From assembly GCA_035222895.1 (NCBI GenBank), contig JAVYIG010000410.1:1-64000 (forward strand): a stretch of 64,000 nucleotides of DNA. The letters run 5' to 3'. Within the stretch, counting starts at the first letter, position 1; every line of letters begins with the position of its first letter. The notes beneath the pieces were generated by a model. The model saw only the letters and a program-made list of their open reading frames with translations, was not told the origin of the DNA and ran no database searches. Shown piece after piece: positions 19,938-32,100 of this stretch. The position numbers and the translations under genes were made by a program. The DNA is from Strongylocentrotus droebachiensis. Its lineage: Eukaryota > Echinodermata > Echinoidea > Camarodonta > Strongylocentrotidae.

Positions 19938-22870
19938 TTTCATACATGTGATATGAAAAGGAAAAAAAGGGACTACCTGTGTAGTATTGGTCTTTGTATT
20001 TCTTTAAAATCTAATCAACAAACGTAAAGATTCACTCTACTACATGAATGTATAAAAACCAAATATAAATTAGAAATTAGTTTGTCGTTTGTCTATATTA
20101 TCATAATCATGAACAGTTACGTGGACTCATGCTAACAGTAATTAGTAGAATATTGTATTTTTGTATCATACGGTAAATTTATCAATTATTCAGTGTAATT
20201 CTTCTCAAGGTGCAAAAACATTGATTATATGGGAAAAGAATTTTAACAGAGTATTAAAAGACTCATTACGTTTTTATTTTAAGAAGTCAAAAGGCACAAT
20301 GTAAATGACCACTGATTGATTAAAAAATCATACAAATGGAGGCATTTGAATTGTAGACACAGTCGCAGTCTTGTTATTACCATCCTATATTTAGAGTGCT
20401 ACCTATTTAGTTTTTCAAAGAGGTGCCCATTTTGGGCGACGTCCCCACTTTGAAAAAAAGGAAAGAAATCTGCTACCATTTGTTATTGCTCTCTGGAAGG
20501 CAGCGCCTAAACTCTTTTTTAAATAATAAAAGCACATTCTCTTTGTATCTTTTTTTTGTGCAAACCCCAGTCTTCGAATGTTAAATTTAAATCTTTAAGT
20601 CTTGGCTTTGAGTTTTCAAGCCTTTGCCTTAGCCTTAGACTTGCTGGTTAAAACCTAGGCCTTGAGGGTTTGTGCCTTGACTACAACGCTGGCTCGGTTG
20701 TATACCAATGTCTCAAATTTGAATTTCCACTTTTTGGTTACCCTTTGTAGATTCTCCTTTATTAAAAAAAATCCCCCTTTTTGGCGCCCCATTATGAAAG
20801 ACGATCCACCACCATGACCGCCTCTGGTATGTAACCCCAATTAACTTTTCGTCTTTTTTCACTTGCAGGGCCCCATACAAGATCAAGATCATTGTATGTG
20901 CTACCCTGTATCATGGTATATGGAATACATAGACATTTCTATTTGTATCTAAAGAAATTTATTTAAACTTCCCTTATTTTGTATAATGGTCGCAATAGTG
21001 ACTAAACAAACATGAACTGGGAATAAAATCTGAAGCTTCCAATATGCTCGTACTTGTAAACATTCTCTTTCTAAGATTTTTTTCTCACAGTGATTAAATC
21101 AGACTTAATTATTGATTGATACGCTCAGTATTTTCAATAATTGCTCAATTCCCAGTTCTCTAATGACGTCGTAGGAAATCTAGAATACTCATGTACAACG
21201 CAAAGAACAACCTGGCAAGAGATTTTTTTTTAAGAATGACAAAAAAGGAATATAGTACTCAGCTTCAAAAATGTCACACATAACAGATTAGGAATGTATA
21301 TATATCCATTTCTTTATAATTCTTGGTAGGAATTCTATAAAAAAAGAAGAAGAAGAAGAAGAAAACCGAAACAAATGCTCAATGACAAGTATTTTTACAC
21401 TCTCTAACTCTAGTGAAGCATTATTAACACCAAGTTTATTCGAAAAATAAAAGCGTTCCAAAAATTTCTGTATTTCGAAGTAGTCATCATATACCAGGCA
21501 GACAGAAAACAACTTAATTGAAACATGTTTTCCCAGCTGCCCCTCAACTATAGCAAAGCATGATAACCAAAGGTTCTAGTTCGTTTGAAAACGTGTTCAG
21601 GAATATACATGCTTTCAAAGTAGTTCATGGACCTCCTAAAGTATAGTTCAGTTAAGTTCAGTTCCTTCTTTATTCATTCTTCAGTTTAAAAAACATGCAA
21701 ACAGTTCAAGGTAAAATGCAACGTACATTAAATGAATTCATGAAAGAAAAAGGTAACCAAAAGTTCTAGTTCGTTTGAAAACGTGTTCCAGGAATATACA
21801 TGCTTTCAAAGTAGTGTTGGGTCGGGGCAATTAGCTTACATTCAATTCAATTCAATTCAATTTATTCAGCCAATCATTAAAAACAATTTACAATCACACT
21901 GGTACTGGTACAAATATGATGACAGGCTATGAACCCCCGAGAAGCAAAGCTTGTAAATGGGGCCCATTAACATACAATTTAATACAATTTGATAAAAACA
22001 TACTATAACAAACAAAACAAAAAAGACATATATGTATATTCATACTTTTACAAAACAATCACAAATATCTTGCAAACACACTCAGCCATACTCACTCACT
22101 CACACACAATGCAATGCACTTTAAAGGTACTATGTCCCATTTGCAGGCCCAACAAATGAAAAAGTTAAATTCCAACTGCATTTGAAAGATAATACTAATT
22201 TAGAACTTCCCTAAAAAAGGTGGGGCTTGAAAATGTCTTCAAGTGGGAAAATAATGACTATTAGTTGTCAAATCGACTTTAGGGCTATAGAGCCCAAAAG
22301 TAATAGTCTTGATTTTCAGACAATTGTACCGAATGGTCATACGTTTTATGCTGCGCAAAGATTCAATCAGTTTAATCTTGGCCATCACAAGAAGTGGGTT
22401 ATTGATGTAGACAAATGCTCATGTACCCTTTACAACTCTTTTCATGTATGTTATTACCAAAGAAGAAATAAAGCCAGTCAGTCACTCAATAGTGTCTGAC
22501 AGTGAAGTCTAGCAAGTAAACGGGTTTCCTTGCATAATTTGAATATGAGGACACTGCTAACGTTTAAATTTCACAGATTAGTCCTACCCAGTTTTACAAA
22601 TTAATAATCCCTTAAACAACATCAAAATTAAATTCATACCATCAAAAATCAAGACGATTTGTTACCTTTGATTCGTGGTTTATTACTATAGCTCGATCAT
22701 CTCCAGAAATAACAGTAGTAACTGTGATAGGCAGAAAAGAAACCCTTGTTAATACAAATTTCCATATTCTTTAGCGTTTACCAAATGTCCAATCGGTTGG
22801 AAAACAGATTGGTTCGATAACGTACCTGGTCTCAATGATATTAATGTAACCAGCAGATAGTAAAAACATG
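19938..22870. other. Upstream flank of gene C with nested repeats
   Basis: It aligns with the gene B flank but is longer. Relative to B it carries an insertion at about 21633-21745 and another at about 21814-22714, which holds an (ATTCA)n-tailed retroposon end (21839-21865) and the MITE copy from 22121. No coding exon is seen. Confidence 0.5.
22121..22577 (+). mobile_element. TTAA MITE family 2, second copy (3' end lost)
   Basis: It opens ttaaaggtactatgtcccat and follows the 18785 copy closely through tttaaatttcacagat, after which the right terminus is missing. Confidence 0.7.
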
Positions 22871-22881
22871 GTAACGACGGA

Positions 22882-23557
22882 CGGATTTCCCCATATCCGG
22901 ACACCTACCCCTGGACAACCACCCCGGATCCCCCCGGATAACCACCCTCTAGGACAACTACCCCCTAGGACAATTACCCCCTAGGGCACCCACCCTCTAG
23001 AACGACTCACCCCAAGGACAACCTCCCGGACAACTACCCCCTAGGACAACCACCCTCCAGGACAACTACCCCGGACAACTACCCCCAGACAACTATCCCC
23101 TAGGGAAACCACACTCTAGGACAACTACCCCCGGACAAATATCCCCCAGACAACTACCCCCTAGGATAGTTGTCCGGGGGTAATTGTCCTAGAAAGTGGT
23201 TGGCGTAGGCGGTAGTTGTCTAGGGGTAGTTGTCATATGGGGGGGGGGGGTAGTTAGATGGGGGTAGATGTCTGCATGGGGTAGTTGTCCGGGGGTTGTT
23301 GTCCTGGAGGTACTTTTTTGTCTTAGGGGGTAGTTGTCTGGGGGGGGTAGTTGTCCGGGGGGTGTTTTCCTGGAGGGTGGTTGTCATAGGGGGTAGTTAG
23401 ATGTGGGGTTATCATCCTAGATGTAATTGTCCAGGGGGGGTAGTCGTCCTAGAGGGTGGTTGCCCTAGGGGGTAGTTGTCCAAGGGGGTTGTTGTTCTAG
23501 GGGTGGTTATCCGGAGGGTGGTTGTCCAGCGGGTAGGTGTCCTAGAACCGGATTTCC
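22882..23557 (+). mobile_element. Fold-back element FB-2 with 9-bp target duplication
   Basis: The insertion 22891-23548 lies between direct copies of cggatttcc (22882-22890 and 23549-23557), which is single in gene B (9167-9175). The left half is C-rich units of the form GGACAACTACCCCCTAG; the right half is the complement. The ends GGACACCTACCCC / GGGTAGGTGTCC match FB-1. No protein is encoded. Confidence 0.85.
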
Positions 23558-23755
23558 TATCAGAGCCAGTTCACCGCGTTATGTTGACACTAGATCAACT
23601 AGACACGCTCAATGTCACGTACACAGGCATATTATTGAAATTATGTTATGGTGTTCTCGCAGCTATATACTCGATAGCCATTTGCGTTTGTTGCGCAGTC
23701 TTCGATTTCGACACACGTCCTCTCACTTACATGTTCCAAGCTTCCAGAGATCAAA
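23558..23755 (+). other. Candidate 5' untranslated exon of gene C (3' end at 23755)
   Basis: The last 120 bases are nearly identical to the gene B segment ending at 9375, and the donor gtaagttt is conserved. FB-2 inserted at its left side, so the promoter or the upstream part of this exon may be altered in gene C. Confidence 0.45.
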
Positions 23756-26079
23756 GTAAGTTTGCTAAATTTTAATTGTTGATGTCAAAAAGGCAAGTTC
23801 ATTGTATTTGGTAATTGATGTTCCATATGTTACTGATAATAATGGCAACAACAAGTGACATCGAAAGTTTTTTTTTTAAAGACAATTATTGGATATGGTC
23901 TGATCCAAACTTGAGAACGGTAACCGTAATTTCTCGAATGAATAATGCTGATAAGAAATATTAGAATCGTACATGAAGTCGGTTTCGTAGCGTACAACAT
24001 ACCCTGGTCTTGCTCAAAAACAATTAGAAAGTTTATATTTATGTGGTACATGGATAATTTTAAAGTATACATGTACATATTCATAGTCGTGATTTGTATT
24101 TGGCAAGTCCTATCTTATATTTAAATATTTACTTACATTTTGTCACGTAATTTTGCGCACTACCTCTCTCTCTCTCTTTCATATTAACACACACACACAC
24201 ACACCTACCCTTACATCTCCCCCCCCCCACACACACACCCTCGCTCTCTCTCTTTCTCTCTCTCTCTCCTTCATTCGTTCTCTTTCTTAATACACTTAAA
24301 GTTTGTGACGAAACGACACTACTTATACGTTTTTATGTTACAATAATTTTCCCTAATAGCTGACTACACGTATTTTTTAAATTATAGTCATCATTTGTAG
24401 AGCATGGTCTGGTGAAATGCGTTCGAACTTTGTTTTGGTTGAATGTTGATGATGTGGCGTGAATGAAAATCAATTTAGCTGGAGTATTCAGCCTTTTATG
24501 TGATATTTATGTGTCATCAAATAGTATTAACAAAAACACACTGCACCGGAACGTAAATACTCTACATCTTGTTGAAGTTTGGGCGTTTATTTACCAGCCC
24601 ATCACTAAATAGTTTTAAAAGAAAATTTAAATTGTATTTATTAAACAATACTCAATAATGCAATAACCTATATTTCTAAGTTTCATCAGGCAGATAAGAG
24701 TGTGTGTTGGTGTGTATGGGAAAGGTGTATGTGTAAATTCAAATTGTTTCCTTTTTTTTCTTCTTCCTTTAAAAAAAAAATAATAATTTCAATAATGTAG
24801 GCCTTACTTAGTTTTCTATACATTTACTTTCATTAATGTACATGTTTTAAATGTTTTCCCCTTGTTCTTCATGTCTTCCCCACTTGTGTTATTCTCATGT
24901 TAATATATTGATACATGTACATGTATTATATTTTTAACTTCTATATGTTTGTTTTCCTTTGTATATTTTTAATGAAAGTATTGAATAAAGTGAGCTTAAA
25001 CTTGAACTTGCATTGACGGAGGGAATTAATTTTGGAATTTAACCAAAGTTTTCATTTCAATTTCAGTCGTTTGGTAAGATGATACCAGCTTCATACCAGG
25101 TTGGTATAGCAGCCAAAATCATACAATAAATCAATCGTCAAACCAAGATACTTCGGTGCGGTCGCCCTATTCACCTTAAGAGTCGCTTGTGTTCCCTTTT
25201 TAAGGGGGGCGTGGGTCAACCTGACCTCAAGTAGCTGAAGAAATAAACGGGGATTACACATGGCTGTGTTGTAAAACCATGGATCAAACAAACGTGTTGC
25301 ATGAGAGGCAGTGGACGGCACGATACTGACTAAAAATCCTTTACTTTTACACAGATTTTATGAGATTGTAATTTTCCGTTCACCAGAACTTTGAAATTCT
25401 TTAGCAGGGTTTAGTGCAATATCCCATGTTATGATACGAATGTTTTATGTATTTTAATATTATGTGATTCGCCTGTAATACGAAGCGCCTTGGGCAACTT
25501 GTGTGGGGGATATGAGCGCTATAGTATAGAAATGCCCAGTACAGTAGTATTATCATCACCATCGTTATTAGTGTTGTTGTTATCATTATCTTTATTATCA
25601 TCATTGTTATCATCATAAGTATAATTATCATTAGCATTATTATTATTATTATTACTGTTATCATTATTATTATTGTTTGGGTCTTTAGAGCAGATGTTTC
25701 TGCATTTATTGGAAATCAGATACAAAATATTAAAACAATATTAAAAGAATATAATTTAATTGATTTACATAAAATGTGACAACTGAAATACAAAAAATAC
25801 GTAGATATAATTGAAAACTTGAAAGTACGGAGGTAAATAAAAGAATCAAGATAAAGGCAGAGGCCTGCTTGAGTTGGTAGCAGCCAGGAGGGGGGGGGGG
25901 GCACATGACGCTGTTACAGGAGTAGGTCGGAGAATTGTGTGTCACGTATAAAGAGTTTTTTATAATCCAAATAAAGAGTTGAAATAAAGAAAAGAAAAGA
26001 AAAGAAAAAGAAAACTGTTGTTGTTATTATTGCAATCTTCTCTTTTTTTTAATATTATATTTCATAATTTTCTTCTCAG
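23756..26079. other. First intron of gene C (5' UTR intron), no coding exon
   Basis: It is longer than the equivalent gene B interval (302 bp). It carries CT and CA microsatellites (24160-24280), an ATT/ATC microsatellite (25548-25680) and a poly-G run near 25890. The right end from about 25908 realigns with gene B at about 9531. Confidence 0.5.
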
Positions 26080-26164
26080 ATAATATCCTCAGCCATGAAG
26101 TTCTCTTTGGGATCATTAATGCTGTTCTTCATGGGAATGTTGACAAGGACAACCGCTCAACAGG
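26080..26164 (+). CDS. Gene C exon 1: start codon and signal peptide (coding 26095-26164)
   Basis: The acceptor tcttctcag ends at 26079, the ATG is at 26095 and the donor g|gtgagt is at 26165. The leader differs from B at two residues. Confidence 0.8.
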
Positions 26165-29100
26165 GTGAGTTTCTGCGTGATACTCTTAAAAAGAATTGAA
26201 ATTATTGTCGGTTTCAGTAACACCCCCCCCCCCTCCACAACAAAGGTAAGTCATATATAAAAGGTGTATATTAAAATGAAATTACCCATTATAATACATA
26301 TTATTCCATGCTTCTTTTAGGCTTCATTTTGTTTATCTAACAAATAGCTTTCGATGTTTTCGATTTTTCACAGAATAAGTATTCCTTCCTATACACTCGT
26401 GTTTTCCTAAGGAAAATTTAACGATATTCATTTTATTGCATGTCACTGTCATATGATCCTCTACCCCCCCCCCCCCACCCCCCCCCCCCCCCACCCCCTC
26501 AGTCTCATTACAACATTCTTCATATCCTTCAAACATACTGTGGGGAAATATGTTGGTGTTTAGGTATTTTTTATCTTCCGTGCTACCTATTATGTGAACT
26601 CACTTGAAGTATGGTAATACCTACTTTACAATATGCTTTTTCTGTGTGTTTTTGTTTGTACGTTTTATTCTGGTATTTCGTATTTTCTATACTAACTATT
26701 ATGTGAACTCACTCGAAGTTTGGTTATAGTTTTCTTACATTATGCTTTTTCTGTTTTTGTTCTATTCTGGTATTTTGTATCTTCCATGCTAACTATTATG
26801 TGAACTCACTCGAAGTTTGGTTATAGTTTTCTTACATTATGCTTTTTCTGTTTTTGTTCTATTCTGGTATTTTGTATCTTCCATGCTAACTATTATGTTA
26901 ACTCACTCGAAGTTAGGTAATAGTTTTTTTTTACATTATGCTTTGTCTGTTTGTTTTTTCCCGTTCTATTCTGGTATTTCGTATTTTGTATGCTAACTAT
27001 TATGTGAACTCACTCCAAGCTTGGTAATACTATTTATATTATTTTTTTTCTGTCTTTTTGTTATATTCTGGTATTTTGTATCTTCCATGCTAACTATTAT
27101 GTTAACTCTGTCAAAGTTTGGTAGTATTTTTGTTTACATTATGCTTTTCTTCTGGGTTTTTCCGTTCTATTTTAAGCAGTTGAAGCTCGTTTGAAAGCGG
27201 ATCTGTTTTCCAGCTATGACAAGCGTCTTCTTCCTACTCACAACGAGAGTCTTAATGTCAATATCCAAATGAGTTTGAGCAGCCTGAGAGAAATGGTAAG
27301 TTAATTTCTTCCAATCAGTTATAATTTGGACACCAACGTAGTGTTACACTGTGAAAATCCAGCACACATCGACTTGATTCTATGTTATTTATGTTCTCCA
27401 TGTTTCTCGATTTATGATCTTGAAATGATCTCATCTTGTGCTTGGATAAAATAACATTATTATTCGGTCTTTGGTAGGGGGGTTGTGACTTAGACAACCA
27501 CTAGATATTTTCAAGATTATGCCTAAAGTCATCGAACTTGATTTTGTCTCAAATCTTATTACGGTCATTAATCAGAACCAGACCTCTGGAAACGGTCTTG
27601 AATCGGTCTAAAATTCAGGGGGGGGGGGGGGTCAAATAAAACGGGCTTACTTCCTAAAATGTGGGGCGACTCTCTCCAGTACCAGCAGATGGGCAATCTT
27701 TTAAAAAGAAATACAACCATATTTGCCCAAATTGGTTGAGTCTTTATTTTCAAGACGCATTTCTGTGAAATACTGTTGAAGACATCCGCTGACAGTGCTC
27801 CTTGATATAATATACTATCCAGAAATGGTATTATGCCTGAGCCAGAGGCGGTGGAGCGACTTCCAAAGTGGGGGGGGGGGCACCAATAAAAAAGGGCACT
27901 TTCTGGGGGGGAAAGGGCACCTACATAGGGAAATCTCAAAGCGAAAATATACAATTTTTTAGACATTGGTATATACCCCTATATTGTAATTACATTATCA
28001 GGGATGATTTCAATATATTTTTATCTTTATATATCATATAAGATATTGCTTAAGCATCATACTTTGCAGTTGGGTGTGATGGTCTGAAAATTCATTTGCG
28101 AGCGATCAAAGCGAGCGAGGACAAAAATTAAGATTTGTGAGGTCGCAGTGCGAAAAATTACATCTTATAAAGAGGAAGAACCCAATCCTGATGGGGTTAT
28201 AAGCACATTCTCATAACAGAAAACTGAAAAGACCTTTGATAAGTAAGATAATTATAACATCTATAAATGCGAGCGAGCATAGCGGGCGAGCTTTGGGGGA
28301 TATTGCTCCTAGTCGCTTGAAATTAGGGGCACGTTTAATGATGAGAGGAAAAGGGGACACTTATTAAAAAAGAAAAGGAGCACGTGTCAAAGTACAACGG
28401 GTAATTATCAGAGGTGAAAATGGGGCACTTCTTACACCTAAAAAAGGGGTACTCACCAGGGATGAAAAGTGTACGTATGAGAATGGGAAATGGGCATTTG
28501 TCGACGGAAAAGAGGCACCCATCAGATTTTGATAGGGGCATTTATGAAAAAGGGATAGGTTCCTTATAAGAAAGGAAAAGGGGCATGTATCATTGTTAAA
28601 AGGGTAATTATCAGCCGGTGTGACGGCGTTTAGTGTGACTGGCGGATCGTGTTCGCGGAACAAAATTCGCCGGCAGATATTGTTCCCGTCACAAAATCTG
28701 CCGGCAGATATTGTAACCCACCACGCAGAGTGGCTGGCAGATAGTGTTCCGTTTTGCAGCTATCGTTCCATTCTGAAGGTATCGTTTTTATGAGTGGTAT
28801 ACGGTCTCCGCTTGCTGCATGCATGCATGCATGCATGCTGGCTAGGCTGCGTGCGATTGCAATTGGGTGTAGTGCGTGCGCGCTAATGTTGTGCCTGGTC
28901 CCAGGGCCAGGACCAGGACCAGGGTACGCTCTAATTGATGTGATGAGTATAAGTCTTGGTTTAGGAATGAGGTCAGTAAGAACGGTAGGGAGCATAGAAA
29001 AGAAGTGCTTATAATAGAAGTTGAGTGTTTATTAGGTCTATATTGTTTTATTAGCTTATAAATCTATTTTTAAAGAAATGATCGAAGCCGTTGATAATTT

Positions 29101-32100
29101 CTATTTCTTGCAATTTATCATTTAAAATCAAAGGAATCTGTTTGGTTGTTGTTGTGTTTTTTTTTTTTTTTTTTTTGGGGGGGGGGGGCTTACCAATGTT
29201 TAAAACGCTACTATGGGAGTCAGGTTGTTTTATTCTAAAAGGTTTTCTTGGCTAACAAATGCAGTAATACAAAAGTTTGAAAGATTCCAAACAAACACGT
29301 CAATTTGCTTTGACCAATCATGACCCTTCCCATATCTGCCTTCATTTTAGTTATAAATGAAAAGAAAGAAAATGAAAAAGCACAGAGACTGGATCACAGG
29401 AAAAATGTTTAATGAAATGAAATAAATACGTAATTAAATTATGATTTATTTCTGTTAAAACAGCAGTTGGGGAGAAGGTCTTATGTATAGGCCTCTAGAG
29501 GCCACTAGACCCACTCGGGCATAAATAAAACAAAAATGCCAAAATGTCAATTATGCTGGTTTTAACATAAAATTAGAACGATGGACAAGAAGAATGGACA
29601 AGAAGAAAGAGAGACAACAAGTCTTTGTCGCCTGTGGGCGTCAATGCAATAAAGGGGGGATGCTTTTCGGAATAGCCTACAGATTCGATGTCCAATACGA
29701 ACAAATCAGACAATTTAAGTCTAGCAATCCGCCATGTTATTCACGATAGAATTATCAGACCATGTCCTGTAGCCACTAGCGTACCTATGGGGGGAAGGGG
29801 CCGGATTGCCCCCCCCCCCCCCCCCCCGACGAAAAAGAAAGAGAAAGAAAAGAAGAAAAGAGAAAAGGGAAAAGAAAGGAAGGAAAAAGAAAGAAAAGAA
29901 GAAAAGAGAAAAGGGAAACGAAAGGAAAGAAAAAGAAAAAGAAAGAAAAGAAGAAAAAAGGGAAAGAAAGGAAAGAAAAAGAGAAAGAAAAAAGGAGAGA
30001 GAGAGAGAGAGAGGGAGAGAAAAAAAATGAAAGAAGTAGGGAAGGAAAGAGGAAAAGAGTGACGCATTTGCCGACAGAAATTTTGAAGGGCTTCATAAGC
30101 CCAGTTCCTGTCAGTGTTGAGGGAAAAATCAGTTCGTAATGCCTCGCGCTCGCATGATTATTTTTTATCACTGATATGTGGATTCAGATACAAAAAGGGG
30201 GCTAATTACTTTTTTGTATATGTTTTCAGGTCGATCACGATGTAGAAACAAATTAGTTGCATGTTTCAATATTATAGGGGGTAATGATTACTTCAAAAGG
30301 TTTTTTAATTTGATAAGAGCCTAATTAAACCATGGAATAATTAACATTTAGGATAGGGAAGCTGGTAGATGCTATGCACCCTTAAAAGTTGGCAGCAAAT
30401 TTTGGTGTCACACCCCTAACCCTAACCCCCCCCCCTCCCAATAAAACAATCTTTTTCGAATTGTGAAGACTGTTCAAATCAACAAAACATAAGTAAGGTA
30501 CGGGTATGCATGAAATCGCGCGATCGCAAACATCAAAATACCGTGGGAGGGGGGAACCCCCCCCCCCCCAAAAAAAAAAAAAAAAAAAACACCCTCCCCC
30601 AAAACCCCCCCCCCCCCCCCTGACGCGGTATGCCAGGTTCCCCACCGGCCTGTAGCTATATAGGAACAAAATCCGCCAATGCACATTTTTTGTTTTGTAA
30701 TGTTCTTTAGCGGGTACGATATCCGCTGCTGATCACGATATCTGCTAGGCAGATTTTGTTCCAAGAACACGATCCGCCAAGGTAACAAGATCTGCCGTCA
30801 CACCGGCCCGTGTATTGTTATTATTAATTGATTAATTAAACTTCACCGTATTTTTTTTAAAGTGGAGCTAAATTGATATGATCGTATGGGCTAAATTACA
30901 CACATTTCGGGGTCTAAAATTACCTTCATAGCAATATTAGGTCCTAAAAGAGCACTAGAAATGTCATAAATAAGAATACGAGCAATAACCATGCACTTTG
31001 AAGGCATTTGCGGTCTTAAACAAGAACTCAACTATCCATTTAAGCTTTGAATATATATTGCTATGTTGGTATTCATGACATTTGAGGGTGTGCTCTTTTG
31101 AAACCTCGATCATATCATATAATATGTTAGGCTTATATGGATAGACGAGGTTTAAATTTTGTCCAAATGATTCACTTCAAATCATAGTTTAAAAAAATGT
31201 TGTCGTAGTAGATTCACCGTCAACATGTTCAAACAGACATTAAATATTTTACTACAGCAATCTTTTCTTTTCTCCTTACATTTGTCTTGATGCAGGATGT
31301 TTTTCAAGGGTCCATTAAAATGAATGCATGGTTATTTATGGTAAGTCAAATAAATATACAGCTTCAGTCAAAACAAAAGAAAACACATATACACGGACGT
31401 AATATCCAAATATGTCATAAACGAACTAAAATTGCCTAAATCTCTTTATTCAGGCAGTAAAGCATATATTTTTTCTTTAAAGAGAAGGTTGAGTTCCCGG
31501 AAAGGTGAAAGTAAATTGTGAGGGTTTTTTTTAATTCTGTTCACTGAAAAGGATGGCTCTTTAAATACCCTCATACTCAAAGTATGAAATGTATAAACAG
31601 CTAAAAGTTGTGGACCACAACATCCCTCGGATCAACTCACATAAAAGATATTTTTGCCAAAACTGCCTGTCAATATGTATTTGTATTTGTAGGGAAATGT
31701 ACTCATTAAAGAGTATTGCGTGTATATCCCTACACGTATTATATAGATATTGACTGGCAGGGGGTGTCATATTATACCGATATTGCCTGCTATGAGAGGG
31801 ATAGCTGTTTCTCTAGGCTCAAGGGGAAGTTACATCCTGCTATGACCCCGACCAATCAGAGACCTAAATTTTGGAGCGCCTTGGGTATCTTACGCGATGG
31901 ATATAATATTGACTGCTTTTAGGGGCACGGTTAAAACTATTGCCCAAGGTGAGCTCGAAACTCTACTGTCGCTCGAGACGAAGTCGATGGAATTGTGCAG
32001 GCTCGAGATCACCAAGGAGCAATAGTTTTGACTGTGACCCGAAAAAAGCAGTCAATATTTGTTTTCATATAGCGCATCCCCAAGCAGTCAGTAGCGTGTT

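Noticed and set aside
22891..23548. Regular GGACAACTACCCC units as a simple minisatellite or CRISPR-like array
   Set aside because: The strand switch at the centre, shared termini with FB-1 and the flanking 9-bp duplication fit a fold-back element.
26541..27150. Regular spaced repeats suggestive of a CRISPR array
   Set aside because: The repeats are contiguous degenerate ~95-bp tandem units without unique spacers, in a eukaryotic intron.
28754..29014. Open frame with Cys/Ala/Gly-Pro repeats
   Set aside because: It comes from the GCAT and CCAGGA simple repeats inside a transposon-like insertion.
29688..30171. Lys/Glu-rich (+) and Phe/Ser/Leu-rich (-) open frames
   Set aside because: They arise from the GAAA/GGAAA polypurine tract of a dispersed repeat.
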